DNA from: Prochlorococcus sp. MIT 0603
GTDB lineage: Bacteria; Cyanobacteriota; Cyanobacteriia; PCC-6307; Cyanobiaceae
Assembly (NCBI RefSeq): GCF_000760215.1
Contig: NZ_JNAW01000002.1
Location: forward strand, 404,300 to 468,299
Length of the DNA: 64,000 nt
Reading direction: 5' to 3'
The stretch's first letter is position 1, and each line of letters opens with the position of its first letter. The notes under the pieces were generated by a model. It searched no databases and had not been told where the DNA came from. It saw only the letters and a program-made list of their open reading frames with translations. Positions 1 through 9,685 of the stretch are shown in pieces. Position numbers and translations under genes: made by a program.

Positions 1-57
1 CCCAAGGTGTTGATTATCCTTGTTTTAGGACTAACCTTAATTAATTTCAATCAGAAA

Positions 58-330
58 GTGCCAGTTTTCAAAGCAAAGGTCACTGTTCAGCTTAGATCTT
101 CAGTTTTAGATCCAGCTGGGGAAGCTGCTAAATCGGCTGCAATAAAACTTGGAATCAAAGGTGTCACAAGATTAAGGATAGGGAAATCTATAGATATTGA
201 TGTAGAAGCTTCTGATATGGAAGAAGCAAGACTACAAATTGCTGAACTTAGCGATAAATTATTGGCTAACCCTGTAATCGAGGATTGGGATTTAGAACTC
301 AATCCTTCTGATTCAGTCCCTAATATTTAA
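58..330 (+). CDS. purS: PurS subunit of phosphoribosylformylglycinamidine synthase
   Basis: Small subunit of FGAM synthase, which works with PurQ and PurL in the fourth step of de novo purine synthesis. The reading frame is open from position 7, but the conserved PurS core starts with a V-P-V-F-K-A-K stretch, so I place the start at the GTG at 58. This gives about 90 residues, the normal PurS size; the upstream 17 hydrophobic codons are probably not translated. The characteristic block LDPAGEAAKSAAIKLG followed by VTRLRIGKSIDID is present. purQ follows 12 bases downstream on the same strand, the usual cyanobacterial arrangement. Identification is firm; the start is an inference. Confidence 0.9.
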   Translation: MPVFKAKVTVQLRSSVLDPAGEAAKSAAIKLGIKGVTRLRIGKSIDIDVEASDMEEARLQIAELSDKLLANPVIEDWDLELNPSDSVPNI

Positions 331-342
331 ACTGATAAAACA

Positions 343-996
343 ATGACTATTGGTATTGTTGTTTTCCCTGGCTCAAATTGCGATAGAGATGTTTATTGGG
401 CTACAGAAGGTTGTCTTGGAATGTCTTCACGTTTCCTTTGGCATGAATCAACCGATTTGGATGGGATAGATGCTGTTGTACTTCCTGGAGGGTTTAGTTA
501 TGGAGATTATTTAAGATGTGGAGCAATAGCTAGATTTGCCCCTGTTCTTTCTTCATTGATTGAATTTGTTAATAAAGGTGGCAAGGTACTTGGAATATGT
601 AATGGGTTCCAAATACTTACAGAGCTGGGTTTGCTGCCAGGAGCTTTAACTAGGAACAAGGACTTGCATTTTATTTGCGATACAGTTCCTTTATTAATTT
701 CTAGTCAAAGAACTAAATGGTTCGAGAAGTATCAATCTAAAGAGGATTTTCTTCTCCCTATAGCGCATGGAGAAGGGCGTTATCAATGTAGTGATGACAC
801 GCTCAAGAAGTTAGAGGACGATGATTCTATAGCAATAAGATATAAAAATAATCCAAATGGATCTATAAATGATATCGCTGGCATAACAAATAAGCAAGGA
901 AATGTATTAGGAATGATGCCTCATCCTGAGCGCGCAGCTGACAAATCTTTAGATAGACTTGATGGAAGATATATCTTACAGGCTTTGTTGGATTAG
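343..996 (+). CDS. purQ: PurQ, glutaminase subunit of FGAM synthase
   Basis: Class I glutamine amidotransferase that supplies ammonia to the PurL subunit in purine synthesis. The nucleophile is Cys86 in LGICNGFQ, and the His/Glu of the triad lie at 194/196 in MMPHPERA. At 217 residues it has the usual length. It is cotranscribed with purS and ends just before a perfect inverted repeat that faces the convergent aldolase gene. Confidence 0.97.
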   Translation: MTIGIVVFPGSNCDRDVYWATEGCLGMSSRFLWHESTDLDGIDAVVLPGGFSYGDYLRCGAIARFAPVLSSLIEFVNKGGKVLGICNGFQILTELGLLPGALTRNKDLHFICDTVPLLISSQRTKWFEKYQSKEDFLLPIAHGEGRYQCSDDTLKKLEDDDSIAIRYKNNPNGSINDIAGITNKQGNVLGMMPHPERAADKSLDRLDGRYILQALLD

Positions 997-1000
997 AGCT

Positions 1001-1047
1001 AATAATGCAACTAGAAAATCTAATTAAAGGTTTTTAGTTGCATTATT
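1001..1047. terminator. Convergent hairpin terminator between purQ and fba
   Basis: A perfect 13-base inverted repeat, AATAATGCAACTA at 1001-1013 and its complement at 1035-1047, encloses a 21-base loop. It sits five bases after the purQ stop and about 10 bases before the stop of the convergent class II aldolase, so it can end transcripts from both sides. The stem is AT-rich and has no long T-run. Confidence 0.6.
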
Positions 1048-1057
1048 TTAGACTTAC

Positions 1058-2128
1058 TTATACCCTCACAGTGCTTTTAGGATCTAAACTCCCTTTTGCA
1101 TATAGACCAGAATAGTAATTTGTACTTTCTTGTTTGATCTTACTTGCTTGGCCAGCACACCAGAATTGTTGATATCTATCAAGACAAACTTGTTTCATGT
1201 ATTTCCGTGCTGGTTTATTAAAATGTCTTGGATCAAAGTTGGTTGGATCAGCAGCTGCAGCTTCCCTTACAGCAGCAGTAAATGCCAGCCGATTGTCAGT
1301 GTCGATATTTACTTTGCGCACTCCGTTACGTATCCCTTCTTGTATTTCTTCTACAGGCACTCCGTATGTCTCAGGTATTGCTCCTCCGTATTTATTAATC
1401 ATGTCTAGCCATTCTTGAGGGACAGAGCTTGATCCATGCATTACAAGATGAGTGTTTGGTATGGCCTTATGAATTTCTGCAATTCGACTAATAGCAAGCA
1501 CTTCACCAGTTGGCTTTCGTGTGAATTTATAGGCCCCGTGACTTGTTCCAATAGCAATAGCAAGAGCATCTACTTTAGTTTTTTCAACAAAATCAGATGC
1601 TTCCGCAGGGTCTGTTAAGAGCATGTCTTTTGAGAGTTCACCTTCGAACCCATGACCGTCTTCTGCTTCTCCTTTGCCTGTCTCTAGTGATCCTAAACAT
1701 CCCAATTCACCTTCTACACTTACCCCTACTGAATGAGCGAAATCAACAACCTTTTTTGTTACGGCAACGTTATATTCGTAACTTGATGGAGTTTTGGCGT
1801 CAGCCTCTAGGGAGCCATCCATCATTACTGAGGTAAACCCATTGATAGCAGCGGAATAACATGTTGATGGATCATTCCCATGATCCTGATGCATTACTAC
1901 AGGGATGTTCGGATATGTTTCTGTTGCGGCAATGATTAAATGACGTAGGAAAATCTCTCCTGCGTAGCTACGTGCACCTCTTGAAGCCTGAAGAATAACT
2001 GGGCTATCAGTTTCTGAAGCAGCTTCCATTATTGCCTGGACTTGCTCGAGATTATTTACATTGAAGGCTGGTATGCCATAGCTATTCTCAGCTGCATGGT
2101 CAAGAAGGAGTCTTAGTGGGACAAGTGC
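1058..2128 (-). CDS. fba: Class II fructose-bisphosphate aldolase
   Basis: Zinc-dependent aldolase that interconverts fructose-1,6-bisphosphate and triose phosphates; in cyanobacteria it also acts on sedoheptulose-1,7-bisphosphate in the Calvin cycle. The frame extends to a TTG at 2161, but [20 protein letters not shown] at the ATG 2128 is the family N-terminus, giving 356 residues. Visible motifs are the metal-site block [11 protein letters not shown], a second histidine in [13 protein letters not shown], and [13 protein letters not shown] near the C-terminus. A class I aldolase lies immediately upstream on the same strand, separated by a strong terminator, so the two are probably expressed independently. 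Confidence 0.96.
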   Translation of the reverse strand, partial: ALVPLRLLLDHAAENSYGIPAFNVNNLEQVQAIMEAASETDSPVILQASRGARSYAGEIFLRHLIIAATETYPNIPVVMHQDHGNDPSTCYSAAINGFTSVMMDGSLEADAKTPSSYEYNVAVTKKVVDFAHSVGVSVEGELGCLGSLETGKGEAEDGHGFEGELSKDMLLTDPAEASDFVEKTKVDALAIAIGTSHGAYKFTRKPTGEVLAISRIAEIHKAIPNTHLVMHGSSSVPQEWLDMINKYGGAIPETYGVPVEEIQEGIRNGVRKVNIDTDNRLAFTAAVREAAAADPTNFDPRHFNKPARKYMKQVCLDRYQQFWCAGQASKIKQESTNYYSGLYAKGSLDPKSTVRV

Positions 2129-2162
2129 CATTGGTTTCTCGGTAATATCATGTGAACCCAAG

Positions 2163-2194
2163 AAAAAAGTCCTGGGCCAAAGGACCAGGACTTT
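2163..2194 (-). terminator. Intrinsic terminator of the class I aldolase gene
   Basis: A perfect 10-base stem, AAAGTCCTGG at 2166-2175 pairing with 2185-2194, has a 9-base loop. Read on the minus strand it is followed by a run of six T (2168 down to 2163). It lies between the class I aldolase stop and the class II aldolase start, so it ends the upstream transcript and leaves fba class II to its own promoter. Confidence 0.85.
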
Positions 2195-2281
2195 AGAAGA
2201 TAAAGGTATGAAATGTCACGTAATTTAGCGACAAAAAATCCTTTTTTGTGTAAAAGTTATTTTTTGATTCTGTAAAAAAAA

Positions 2282-3349
2282 TCAGTATTTATATCCAGCA
2301 ACGAATAATTGCTCATCTGAGGAAGGCTGAGATCCACTGACATAGCAGCCTTTTGAGGCTTCTGAATTGGCCTGAGCACGTGCTAATAATGCTGCTTGCC
2401 CTTTAGCGATATCTACTCCCTTCCATGCCTTGAGGCATGAATGTTGCAGAGCACGTCCATAAGAGAATCCAACATTCCAATTAGCTTTTCTTACTATTTT
2501 ATTCATTAAATTCAAATAAACTGATGCAGCTTCCTCGCTTAGTCCTCCTGAAAGAAAAACAATTCCTGGTACTGCAGCCGGAACAGATCTCTCCATAGTC
2601 CTAATTGTAATTTCCGCAACCTTTTGCGGATCTGCTTTTTCACTGCATTCAGCTCCTTGAACAGTCATAGAAGGCTTCAATAATGTCCCTTCTAGGTAGA
2701 CGCCATTGTCTTGGCAAGCAATATAAACTTCTTTTATGACTTCTTCTTGCACAGAGGCAGTTTGATTTATTCCATGAGAGCCATCCATTAATATCTCAGG
2801 CTCAATTATTGGAACCAATCCTGACTCTTGGACAGATCTTGCATATCTAGCCAAGCCCCAAGCATTTTCCTTTAATGACAATTTTGATGGACAACCATCA
2901 GCTGTTATTTGCAGTACAGCTCTCCATTTAGCAAAACGAGCACCTTGTGCGTAATAATCTGAGGCTCTTTCTACTAGACCATCTAATCCAGAACAAAAAG
3001 TTTCTACGTCTTTTGCTCCTGCAAGTGGTCTTAAGCCTTTATCTACTTTTATCCCTGGAATGATTCCAAGTTTCTCGAGTTTCTTAACCATTGATTCGCC
3101 ATCTGAATGGTTTTGAAAAAGTGTTTCTTCAAAAAGAATTGCTCCACTTATATATTCTCCTAGGCCTTTAGCGGTAAACAACATTCCCCTATAGGCCTGT
3201 CTGTTTTGTTCTGTATTTTCAATACCTATAGAGGCAAGCCTTTTACCTATAGTTTTCGTTGATTCATCTACAGCTAGAATTCCTTTTCCTGATTTTGCTA
3301 GAGAGCTAGCAGTCTTTTTTAACTCTTCCTTGTAATAAGTAAGCGGCAT
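2282..3349 (-). CDS. fda: Class I fructose-bisphosphate aldolase
   Basis: Metal-independent Schiff-base aldolase of the eukaryote-like class I family. The frame extends to 3442, but I choose the ATG at 3349 (MPLTYYKEELKKTASSLAKS), which matches the family N-terminus and gives 355 residues. The N-terminal block GKGILAVDES and the Schiff-base lysine K225 in EGTLLKPSMTVQG are intact, with the glycine-rich phosphate loop VFLSGGLSEEAAS near the C-terminus. It is unrelated in sequence to the adjacent class II enzyme; the pair are isofunctional. Its own terminator lies at 2163-2194. Confidence 0.94.
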   Translation of the reverse strand: MPLTYYKEELKKTASSLAKSGKGILAVDESTKTIGKRLASIGIENTEQNRQAYRGMLFTAKGLGEYISGAILFEETLFQNHSDGESMVKKLEKLGIIPGIKVDKGLRPLAGAKDVETFCSGLDGLVERASDYYAQGARFAKWRAVLQITADGCPSKLSLKENAWGLARYARSVQESGLVPIIEPEILMDGSHGINQTASVQEEVIKEVYIACQDNGVYLEGTLLKPSMTVQGAECSEKADPQKVAEITIRTMERSVPAAVPGIVFLSGGLSEEAASVYLNLMNKIVRKANWNVGFSYGRALQHSCLKAWKGVDIAKGQAALLARAQANSEASKGCYVSGSQPSSDEQLFVAGYKY

Positions 3350-3500
3350 GATTTTTAACGAAAAAAGTTGAATAAATTTTTTCAGATGATGGTCTACTGA
3401 TTCATATTTAATACTCATTCTCGTGTATAAAAAAATACCCACAAACAGATCATTTAATCAAAGCAATGTTTATTCAATGCGATTTGATTTTTTGTCAGGC

Positions 3501-4619
3501 TCACAAGGAAAGATTCATTCCAGAATTTGAGGACTCTATTATTTTTTCACATACTTTTTGACTATTCAAACCTTCGATTAGTCCAGGAATCATTGGAAAT
3601 CCTGAAATAATACTTTCAGCCCACCATTTATGTACTCTTAAGACCGGTGCAATTCTTCCATCTTCCCAAGTCTTTTCGAAGAGGAAATCATTGTCAGGTT
3701 TGATTTGTGAAAGTGCTTTATTTTTTTCAGCAAACCAAAGAGCAAAGCCATGTACGTAATCTTTTTGATTATCACTACCAAGTTTTAAGGTTCCATTACT
3801 CCCGTATATTTCAAGCCAACAGCCTCTCCCATTCCGTGATATTGAAGATAAAGCTACTTGAACAGGTATAGACAAGTTTGAATTTATATCTGAAAGTTCT
3901 AAATTAGCCAAACAAATATCTTCAGAGGTTACTGATTGAGCTCTATCTGTTTGTGGGTTATATCTTTCTTTTATAGAAGTTGATGTAATGGCATTTATGT
4001 TTTTTGTTGGGCCAAAGAACCAATGTAATAAATCAAAAGCATGAGTACCTAAGGCTCCAATTACTCCGCCTCCGCTCTCTTGTTGTGAATACCAGTTCCA
4101 CTCTCTACTCTCATCAGCCCGGCTACTCATTAGCCAATCTAGCTTTATAAGCCAAGGGGTGCCGATTAAATTATTGTCTAGCATCTTTTTTGCTTGCATG
4201 AATAATGGGACTGCTCGGTATTCAAAGTCAACTGCTACTGAAAGGTTTTTACTTAGAGCGATCTTTTGAAGTTCTGAAATTTCCGAGCTCTTTAACGCTA
4301 TTGGTTTTTCTAATAAAAGATGTTTACCTGCATTTAATGCCTCAAGAGCTAATCTGAAACGAGGTTCGGGAGGAGTTGCAATAATTACAGCTTTTATATT
4401 TGGATCATTTAGTAAAGATGACCAGTCTTGATAAGGTTTTAGAGAAGCATTTCTTGTATAACATTCCTTTAAGCGATTTTTACTTGGATGCCAAATTGCC
4501 ATAGGTAATAAAGTTTCACTGTTATATAAAGCTGGTAAGTGTACTTTCTCTCCAAAGCCTAATCCTGCCAATCCGACTCCGAGTTTGGGGCCATTCTTTG
4601 GTAGTGAATTTGATTGCAT
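3501..4619 (-). CDS. Gfo/Idh/MocA-family NAD(P)-dependent oxidoreductase
   Basis: Predicted sugar or polyol dehydrogenase of the glucose-fructose oxidoreductase family, 372 residues. The N-terminal Rossmann domain starts with VGLAGLGFGEKVHLPAL, followed by the family hallmark HLLLEKPIAL (Lys of EKP) near residue 100. The C-terminal dimerisation and substrate domain includes GVIGALGTHAFDLLHWF with the conserved GxHxxD-like motif. It lies 150 bases downstream of the class I aldolase on the same strand. Substrate cannot be told from sequence. Confidence 0.88.
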   Translation of the reverse strand: MQSNSLPKNGPKLGVGLAGLGFGEKVHLPALYNSETLLPMAIWHPSKNRLKECYTRNASLKPYQDWSSLLNDPNIKAVIIATPPEPRFRLALEALNAGKHLLLEKPIALKSSEISELQKIALSKNLSVAVDFEYRAVPLFMQAKKMLDNNLIGTPWLIKLDWLMSSRADESREWNWYSQQESGGGVIGALGTHAFDLLHWFFGPTKNINAITSTSIKERYNPQTDRAQSVTSEDICLANLELSDINSNLSIPVQVALSSISRNGRGCWLEIYGSNGTLKLGSDNQKDYVHGFALWFAEKNKALSQIKPDNDFLFEKTWEDGRIAPVLRVHKWWAESIISGFPMIPGLIEGLNSQKVCEKIIESSNSGMNLSL

Positions 4620-4627
4620 TTAGCTAT

Positions 4628-4999
4628 CTATTTGGAACATGCTCCATTTATTGTCTCATTAATCAGATAGTCCCCGTTTGCCGCCTCCCAATCTTTTGAT
4701 ACAAGTGGCATCCCATTTATTGCTATATCTCTATATAAGGATTTTGAACAATCAATCTCCATATTATACATTAACCCACTTGTTTCGTATGATTTATTTT
4801 TAGAAGGAAGGTAAAAAGTTTTTATCTCTATTATATTTATATCAAGTGATTGTATACTATTTTTATCCCACCATTGACGACCGTATTTAGATGGGTCAAC
4901 TTCTATCCATTGATTGTTTTGCATAAAACTATTGTTAATAGGACTAATTAGAATTATCAGACTAAATAATAAATTAAATATAGCTCTTAAGCTATTCAT
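4628..4999 (-). CDS. Conserved secreted hypothetical protein
   Basis: A 123-residue protein of unknown function. The first about 25 residues form a hydrophobic signal peptide or anchor (MNSLRAIFNLLFSLIILISP), and the rest is soluble with WIEVDPSKYGRQWWDKNSI and two cysteines that could form a disulfide. The WIEV...WWDK pattern resembles small exported cyanobacterial proteins of the surface-adhesin-like type. It ends 9 bases upstream of the Gfo/Idh gene on the same strand, so cotranscription is likely. Confidence 0.7.
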   Translation of the reverse strand: MNSLRAIFNLLFSLIILISPINNSFMQNNQWIEVDPSKYGRQWWDKNSIQSLDINIIEIKTFYLPSKNKSYETSGLMYNMEIDCSKSLYRDIAINGMPLVSKDWEAANGDYLINETINGACSK

Positions 5000-5028
5000 A
5001 AAACTTGCTTCTTGCTAAATTTCTATTT

Positions 5029-5910
5029 TTAATACCCATGTAATTTCAGCAAGGTAGAAAGAGTTGTCCTTAACTTTGTACGAGGTATTATTTTATCAAC
5101 AAAGCCATGGTCAAGTAGATATTCGGCGGTTTGGAAATTATCGGGTAGTTTTTCTCTGAGAGTTTGTTCAATGACTCTTCTTCCTGCAAAGCCTATTAGT
5201 GCTTTTGGCTCAGCTAGAATTAGATCACCTAGCATTGCAAAGCTTGCTGTTACGCCCCCAGTTGTTGGATGAGTTAGAAGTGGCATGTAAAGCTGTTTTG
5301 CCTCTCTATGTCTTTCAAGAGCGCCAGATATTTTAGCCATTTGCATAAGGCTTAACATCCCTTCTTGCATGCGTGCACCACCGGAAGCACAAATGATTAG
5401 TAATGGAAGCTGCTGAGAAGTTGCTTTTTCGATAAGTCTAGTAATTTTCTCTCCTACAACTGACCCCATGGACCCACCCATGAATCTAAAATCCATAACG
5501 GCAAGTGCTAAATCGATCTCTTCGATTTTACAAAGACCTGTTATTACACCATCTTTCATCCCAGTATTTGCTTGGCTTTCTCTTAGCCTGTCAGCATAAG
5601 CTCTTCTATCTTTAAATCCTAGTGGGTCAATAGGAGCTAGATCATTGTTTAGTACTTTGAAACTCCCTTTATCTACTAGTAACTTGATTCTTTCCTCACT
5701 ATTAATTCTATTGTGATGACCGCAGTTGCTGCAAACATTTGCATTAGAAAGTAGATCTTTTCTATATACAACTTGACCACATTCAGGGCATTTCCCCCAT
5801 AAGCCATCACCTTCATCAGTTTCTTGGACGACCTTCCCAACAAACTGATCTTTTCTTCTTGCTGCAAACCAATCGAAAAGTGACACAGGATTAAGACTTG
5901 CTAGTCCCAT
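5029..5910 (-). CDS. accD: Acetyl-CoA carboxylase carboxyltransferase beta subunit
   Basis: Carboxyltransferase beta subunit that, with AccA, moves carboxyl from biotin to acetyl-CoA to make malonyl-CoA for fatty acid synthesis. The N-terminal zinc ribbon has Cys41, Cys44, Cys60 and Cys63 (CPEC...CSNC), and the crotonase-like core includes [12 protein letters not shown] and SGGARMQEG. Its 293 residues are normal for cyanobacteria. Confidence 0.97.
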   Translation of the reverse strand: MGLASLNPVSLFDWFAARRKDQFVGKVVQETDEGDGLWGKCPECGQVVYRKDLLSNANVCSNCGHHNRINSEERIKLLVDKGSFKVLNNDLAPIDPLGFKDRRAYADRLRESQANTGMKDGVITGLCKIEEIDLALAVMDFRFMGGSMGSVVGEKITRLIEKATSQQLPLLIICASGGARMQEGMLSLMQMAKISGALERHREAKQLYMPLLTHPTTGGVTASFAMLGDLILAEPKALIGFAGRRVIEQTLREKLPDNFQTAEYLLDHGFVDKIIPRTKLRTTLSTLLKLHGY

Positions 5911-5931
5911 TAATTATCTTCATCTTACAAA

Positions 5932-6414
5932 CTAGAGGAACAACCATTGCCCTTTATCAAGAATCCAGACACTTTGAATAGAAAAGCAAATGAAAGGTGC
6001 GAATGGAAATGCTTGCCATGGCTTTAGTCTTTGTGAAATTCTGCCAATTAGGCTGAAAAATCCAGCCGCTATGAAGGCTGCTGACATTGCAATTTGAATG
6101 CCATCGATTCCAAGCCATGCTCCTCCTAAAGCAGCTACTTTCGCATCACCAAAGCCAAGAAGAGTTTTCTTGAATATCTTTTGCGATAAAAGAGATATTG
6201 TTGCCATTAGAATAAATACAACAATTGAAGCTAATAAGTGATCCTTAACTTGTATCCCGCCTAATATAATGTCATTTTTTGTAAGTAATAAAAAGATAAA
6301 TACGATTGATATTTCTATAATATATTTAGGTATTTTTAAGTATTTGAAATCATAAATAGATGTTATTAGCAATGTTGTAAATATATGAATATTTAAATAT
6401 AAATTTAAGGACAT
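5932..6414 (-). CDS. Short A24-family prepilin peptidase
   Basis: Membrane aspartyl protease related to the catalytic half of type IV prepilin peptidase, 160 residues with about four to six membrane helices. The two catalytic aspartates appear to be D22 (in SIYDFKYLKIP) and D90 in the LGFGDAK motif. It lacks the N-terminal zinc-binding methylase domain of full PilD. It lies 21 bases after accD on the same strand. The peptidase assignment is good; which pilin-like substrate it cuts cannot be seen, as no pilin gene is in this window. Confidence 0.75.
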   Translation of the reverse strand: MSLNLYLNIHIFTTLLITSIYDFKYLKIPKYIIEISIVFIFLLLTKNDIILGGIQVKDHLLASIVVFILMATISLLSQKIFKKTLLGFGDAKVAALGGAWLGIDGIQIAMSAAFIAAGFFSLIGRISQRLKPWQAFPFAPFICFSIQSVWILDKGQWLFL

Positions 6415-6500
6415 TTTGTTTTTGCTATTAATAAATTAATACTAATTGAATATCAATCTATCTATAATTCTATTATAATATCAATTTGTTATTGAGAAAA

Positions 6501-7400
6501 TCAAGAAGATCTTTTTTCTTCAATCATTCTATGAATTATAGGTGTAAGTATTAGTTCCATAGCAAAACCCATTTTGCCTCCATTCACTACTATGCTTGTT
6601 GGGCTAGACATAAATGAGTCGTTAATCATGCCTAGAAGATATTGGAAATCTATTCCCCATTTTTCTCTAGCTCCTTTTCGGAAATGGATAATTACGAAAC
6701 TTTCATCGGGTGTTGGTATATTTCTACAGATAAAGGGATTTGATGTATCAATAGTCGGAACCCTTTGAAAGTTGATATCAGTTTTACTAAACTGTGGACA
6801 TATATGATTGATATAATCTGGCATTCTTCTAAGAATAGTTTCAACAATTGTCTCTGCTGAGTATCCTCTTTCTGCATTATCTCTATGAATTTTTTGTATC
6901 CATTCAAGATTAGTAATTGGCACTACTCCTACTAGTAAGTCTGCATATTTGGCTACGTCATAACCATCTCCAACGACACCTCCGTGAAGCCCTTCATAGA
7001 AGAGCAAGTCAGTTTTCTTAGGAATATCTTCCCAAGGAGTGAATTGTCCTGGCCCTAAGGTTGTTCCAAGCCTGGAGTTATGTTCTTCTGCCTCTTCTTG
7101 GCTATGAAGGTAGTATCTCTTGCTGCCACCTCCTTTCTCTCCGTATGTTTTAAAGAGCTCTTCAAGTTTGTCGAATAGATTTGCTTCAGGACCAAAGTGA
7201 GAAAAATTCTCGCCTTTTGCAAGAGCTTCTGCCATTGCTTCCTTCATAGGAGCTCTCTCGAAGCGGTGATAACTATCCCCTTCTACAACTGCTGGGATTA
7301 TTTCTTCTCGAGCAAAAATGTGCTCGAAGGCCCTTTTTACAGTACTAGTTCCAGCTCCTGATGAACCAGTAACAGCTACAACTGGATGACGCTTCGACAT
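6501..7400 (-). CDS. prk: Phosphoribulokinase
   Basis: Calvin-cycle kinase that phosphorylates ribulose-5-phosphate to the Rubisco substrate ribulose-1,5-bisphosphate. The P-loop is at residues 11-20 (TGSSGAGTST), followed by VEGDSYHRFERAPM with the catalytic Asp, and LLFYEGLHGGVV. At 299 residues with this SSGAG N-terminus it resembles the proteobacterial-type form found in Prochlorococcus and marine Synechococcus rather than the longer plant-type form with regulatory cysteines; that comparison is from memory. Confidence 0.95.
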   Translation of the reverse strand: MSKRHPVVAVTGSSGAGTSTVKRAFEHIFAREEIIPAVVEGDSYHRFERAPMKEAMAEALAKGENFSHFGPEANLFDKLEELFKTYGEKGGGSKRYYLHSQEEAEEHNSRLGTTLGPGQFTPWEDIPKKTDLLFYEGLHGGVVGDGYDVAKYADLLVGVVPITNLEWIQKIHRDNAERGYSAETIVETILRRMPDYINHICPQFSKTDINFQRVPTIDTSNPFICRNIPTPDESFVIIHFRKGAREKWGIDFQYLLGMINDSFMSSPTSIVVNGGKMGFAMELILTPIIHRMIEEKRSS

Positions 7401-7489
7401 CTACGATACGACTTTAAAATTACCTATAGATTTTCGCAGGTCATAGTCTTTGTATTTGATTGTTCTAGACAGTTTCTTAATCTTGTAAT

Positions 7490-8581
7490 TTATTCAGAGT
7501 CTTCTAGAACGTTAATAATTTCTTGCCCCATTTTCTTGCAACCCACTTTTAACTCTGAGCTTTTGCTGAATATATCTAGAGTTCGAATGCCTTTTGAGAG
7601 AACTTTCTCAACTGCATCTTCAAGGTCCTGTGCAGCATCTTTTTCTTTAAGGCCAATTCTTAGCATCATTGCAGCAGAAAGAATCATTGCAATTGGATTA
7701 GCGAAATCTTTATTTGCTATATCTGGCGCTGAACCATGTACTGGCTCAAAAACGCCTGGACCAGATCCCCCTAGCGACGCTGATGGGAGCATCCCAATAG
7801 AACCTGTCAACATGGCAGCTTCATCACTAATAATGTCACCAAATAAATTACTTGTAAGGATGACGTCAAATTGAGCAGGGTTTCTTACTAATTGCATTGC
7901 TGCGTTATCAACATATTGATGATTTAGATCAATGTCTTGATATTGTTTTGCTGCAATAGTTACTCTTTCTCTCCATAATTGACTGACATCTAGGACATTT
8001 GCTTTATCAATTGAGCAAACCTTTCTTTTTCTTGTTGCTGCTAAATCAAAAGCTATTTTTGCTATCCGATCTATTTCATGGCTTGAATAAACCATTGTAT
8101 TAAATGCTCTTTCTCCTGCTTCTTCAGTCTTAATCCGTCCTTTTGGTTGTCCGAAATAGATTCCTCCAGTAAGTTCCCGTACTACTACTAAATCAACATC
8201 TTCAATTACTTCTTTTTTTAAGGAGCTTGATTCTATTAAGGCTTTTATAATTTTTACTGGCCTTATATTTGCAAATAGATCAAGCTCTGAACGCAATTTA
8301 AGAAGCCCTGTTTCAGGGCGAGATTCTCTTGGTAATGAGTCATATTTTGGATCACCAATAGCAGCTAGAAGAATTGCATCGCTATTTTTACAAGATCTAA
8401 GAGTATCTTCTGGTAAAGGATTACCTGTTGCGTCTATAGCTCTTCCTCCAAAATGTTTTTCTTCAAAATTTAAAGAGATTCCATGCTTCTGACAAACAAC
8501 CCTAAGAATAGCCTGAGTTACGCTTGAAATTTCAGGGCCAATCCCATCGCCTGAAAGAATAATTATTTTGTGGGAGCCCAT
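7490..8581 (-). CDS. leuB: 3-isopropylmalate dehydrogenase
   Basis: NAD-dependent oxidative decarboxylase of leucine biosynthesis, 363 residues. Seen are the N-terminal LSGDGIGPEI, the substrate loop VVVRELTGGIYFGQP with catalytic Tyr, and the metal site NLFGDIISDEAAML followed by the NAD-binding GSGPGVFEPVHGSAPDIA. It starts at an ATG 32 bases after the lpxD stop on the same strand. Confidence 0.97.
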   Translation of the reverse strand: MGSHKIIILSGDGIGPEISSVTQAILRVVCQKHGISLNFEEKHFGGRAIDATGNPLPEDTLRSCKNSDAILLAAIGDPKYDSLPRESRPETGLLKLRSELDLFANIRPVKIIKALIESSSLKKEVIEDVDLVVVRELTGGIYFGQPKGRIKTEEAGERAFNTMVYSSHEIDRIAKIAFDLAATRKRKVCSIDKANVLDVSQLWRERVTIAAKQYQDIDLNHQYVDNAAMQLVRNPAQFDVILTSNLFGDIISDEAAMLTGSIGMLPSASLGGSGPGVFEPVHGSAPDIANKDFANPIAMILSAAMMLRIGLKEKDAAQDLEDAVEKVLSKGIRTLDIFSKSSELKVGCKKMGQEIINVLEDSE

Positions 8582-8613
8582 TAGAGTTTATTTTCCTTGA
8601 ATTGAATGTAATT

Positions 8614-9651
8614 TTAGGCCTTAATATCAAGTTTCCTTATAACTTTTGCTATTTCTGGAAGTTTTTTGAAAATAGCTGAGCTCTTCAGCCATAGTTTGTT
8701 GGAGATTGCTGGGAACCCACTGATTATTTGATCAGGTTCAATATCAGTATGAATTCCACACTTCGAGCTTGCTATTACATTCTTTCCAACAGTAACTCTA
8801 TTTGCAACTCCTACTTGTCCAGCAAGAATTACATTGTCTTGGATTTTAGCTCCACCAGCAATCCCTACTTGAGCTGCCATTGCACAGTTCCTTCCAATAT
8901 TAACGCCATGTCCTATCTGAACTAAGTTATCGATTTTTGTACCTGAACTTATTCTAGTTTCACCTACGACTGGCCTGTCAATTGTAGACCCTGAACCTAT
9001 TTCAACATTATCTTCAAGAATTACATTCCCAGTTTGAGGCATCTTTTTCCATCCTCTATTTGTAGGGATAAAACCAAAGCCTTCAGAACCAATCACTGCA
9101 TTTGAATTTATTACACAATTAGCACCTAATTTTGTAAAAGGGTGGATAACACAATTTGAATGTAATATGCTCCCTTCTCCAATCTCAACATTATTATAAA
9201 TTACTACTCCTGGATGTATATCTGTATCGCGCCCTATCTTGCTTCCTTCTTCAATACATACATTTGCACCTATATATATATTATTGCCTATTTGTACACT
9301 TTTATGGATTATAGCAGAGCTATGAATACCTTTCCTCTTAATAGATTTAGTGCTAATTAATGCTAGTGTTTCTGCAAAAGCAATTCTAGGATCTTTTACA
9401 GCAACCCAAGATATATTCTTGTCAGTTGCCTTTTGAATTAAAGACTTTTGGTCAGGGATGATTAAAGCAGAAGCATTTGTTTTATCTAATTCATTTAACA
9501 AATAGCTCCCATCCTCTAAAAAACTTATTTGATTTGTTTCTGCTTTTTCTAAAGATGCAGCTGAAGTAATTTCAGGATCTGTCAATAGAGAATAATCTTT
9601 AACACTTGACTCTCCCTGTTCTAGAAATCTAATTAATTTGCTAAAAAGCAT
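8614..9651 (-). CDS. lpxD: UDP-3-O-acylglucosamine N-acyltransferase
   Basis: Acyltransferase of lipid A assembly, 345 residues. The N-terminal uridine-binding domain (to about residue 100) is followed by a left-handed beta-helix of hexapeptide repeats (for example [20 protein letters not shown]) and a short helical C-terminus. The catalytic histidine is expected in the stretch [13 protein letters not shown]. Its presence implies that this organism makes an LpxD-type lipid A anchor. Confidence 0.95.
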   Translation of the reverse strand: MLFSKLIRFLEQGESSVKDYSLLTDPEITSAASLEKAETNQISFLEDGSYLLNELDKTNASALIIPDQKSLIQKATDKNISWVAVKDPRIAFAETLALISTKSIKRKGIHSSAIIHKSVQIGNNIYIGANVCIEEGSKIGRDTDIHPGVVIYNNVEIGEGSILHSNCVIHPFTKLGANCVINSNAVIGSEGFGFIPTNRGWKKMPQTGNVILEDNVEIGSGSTIDRPVVGETRISSGTKIDNLVQIGHGVNIGRNCAMAAQVGIAGGAKIQDNVILAGQVGVANRVTVGKNVIASSKCGIHTDIEPDQIISGFPAISNKLWLKSSAIFKKLPEIAKVIRKLDIKA

Positions 9652-9685
9652 AGTTTATAAATGCGGTAAATAGAAGCGATTCAAT

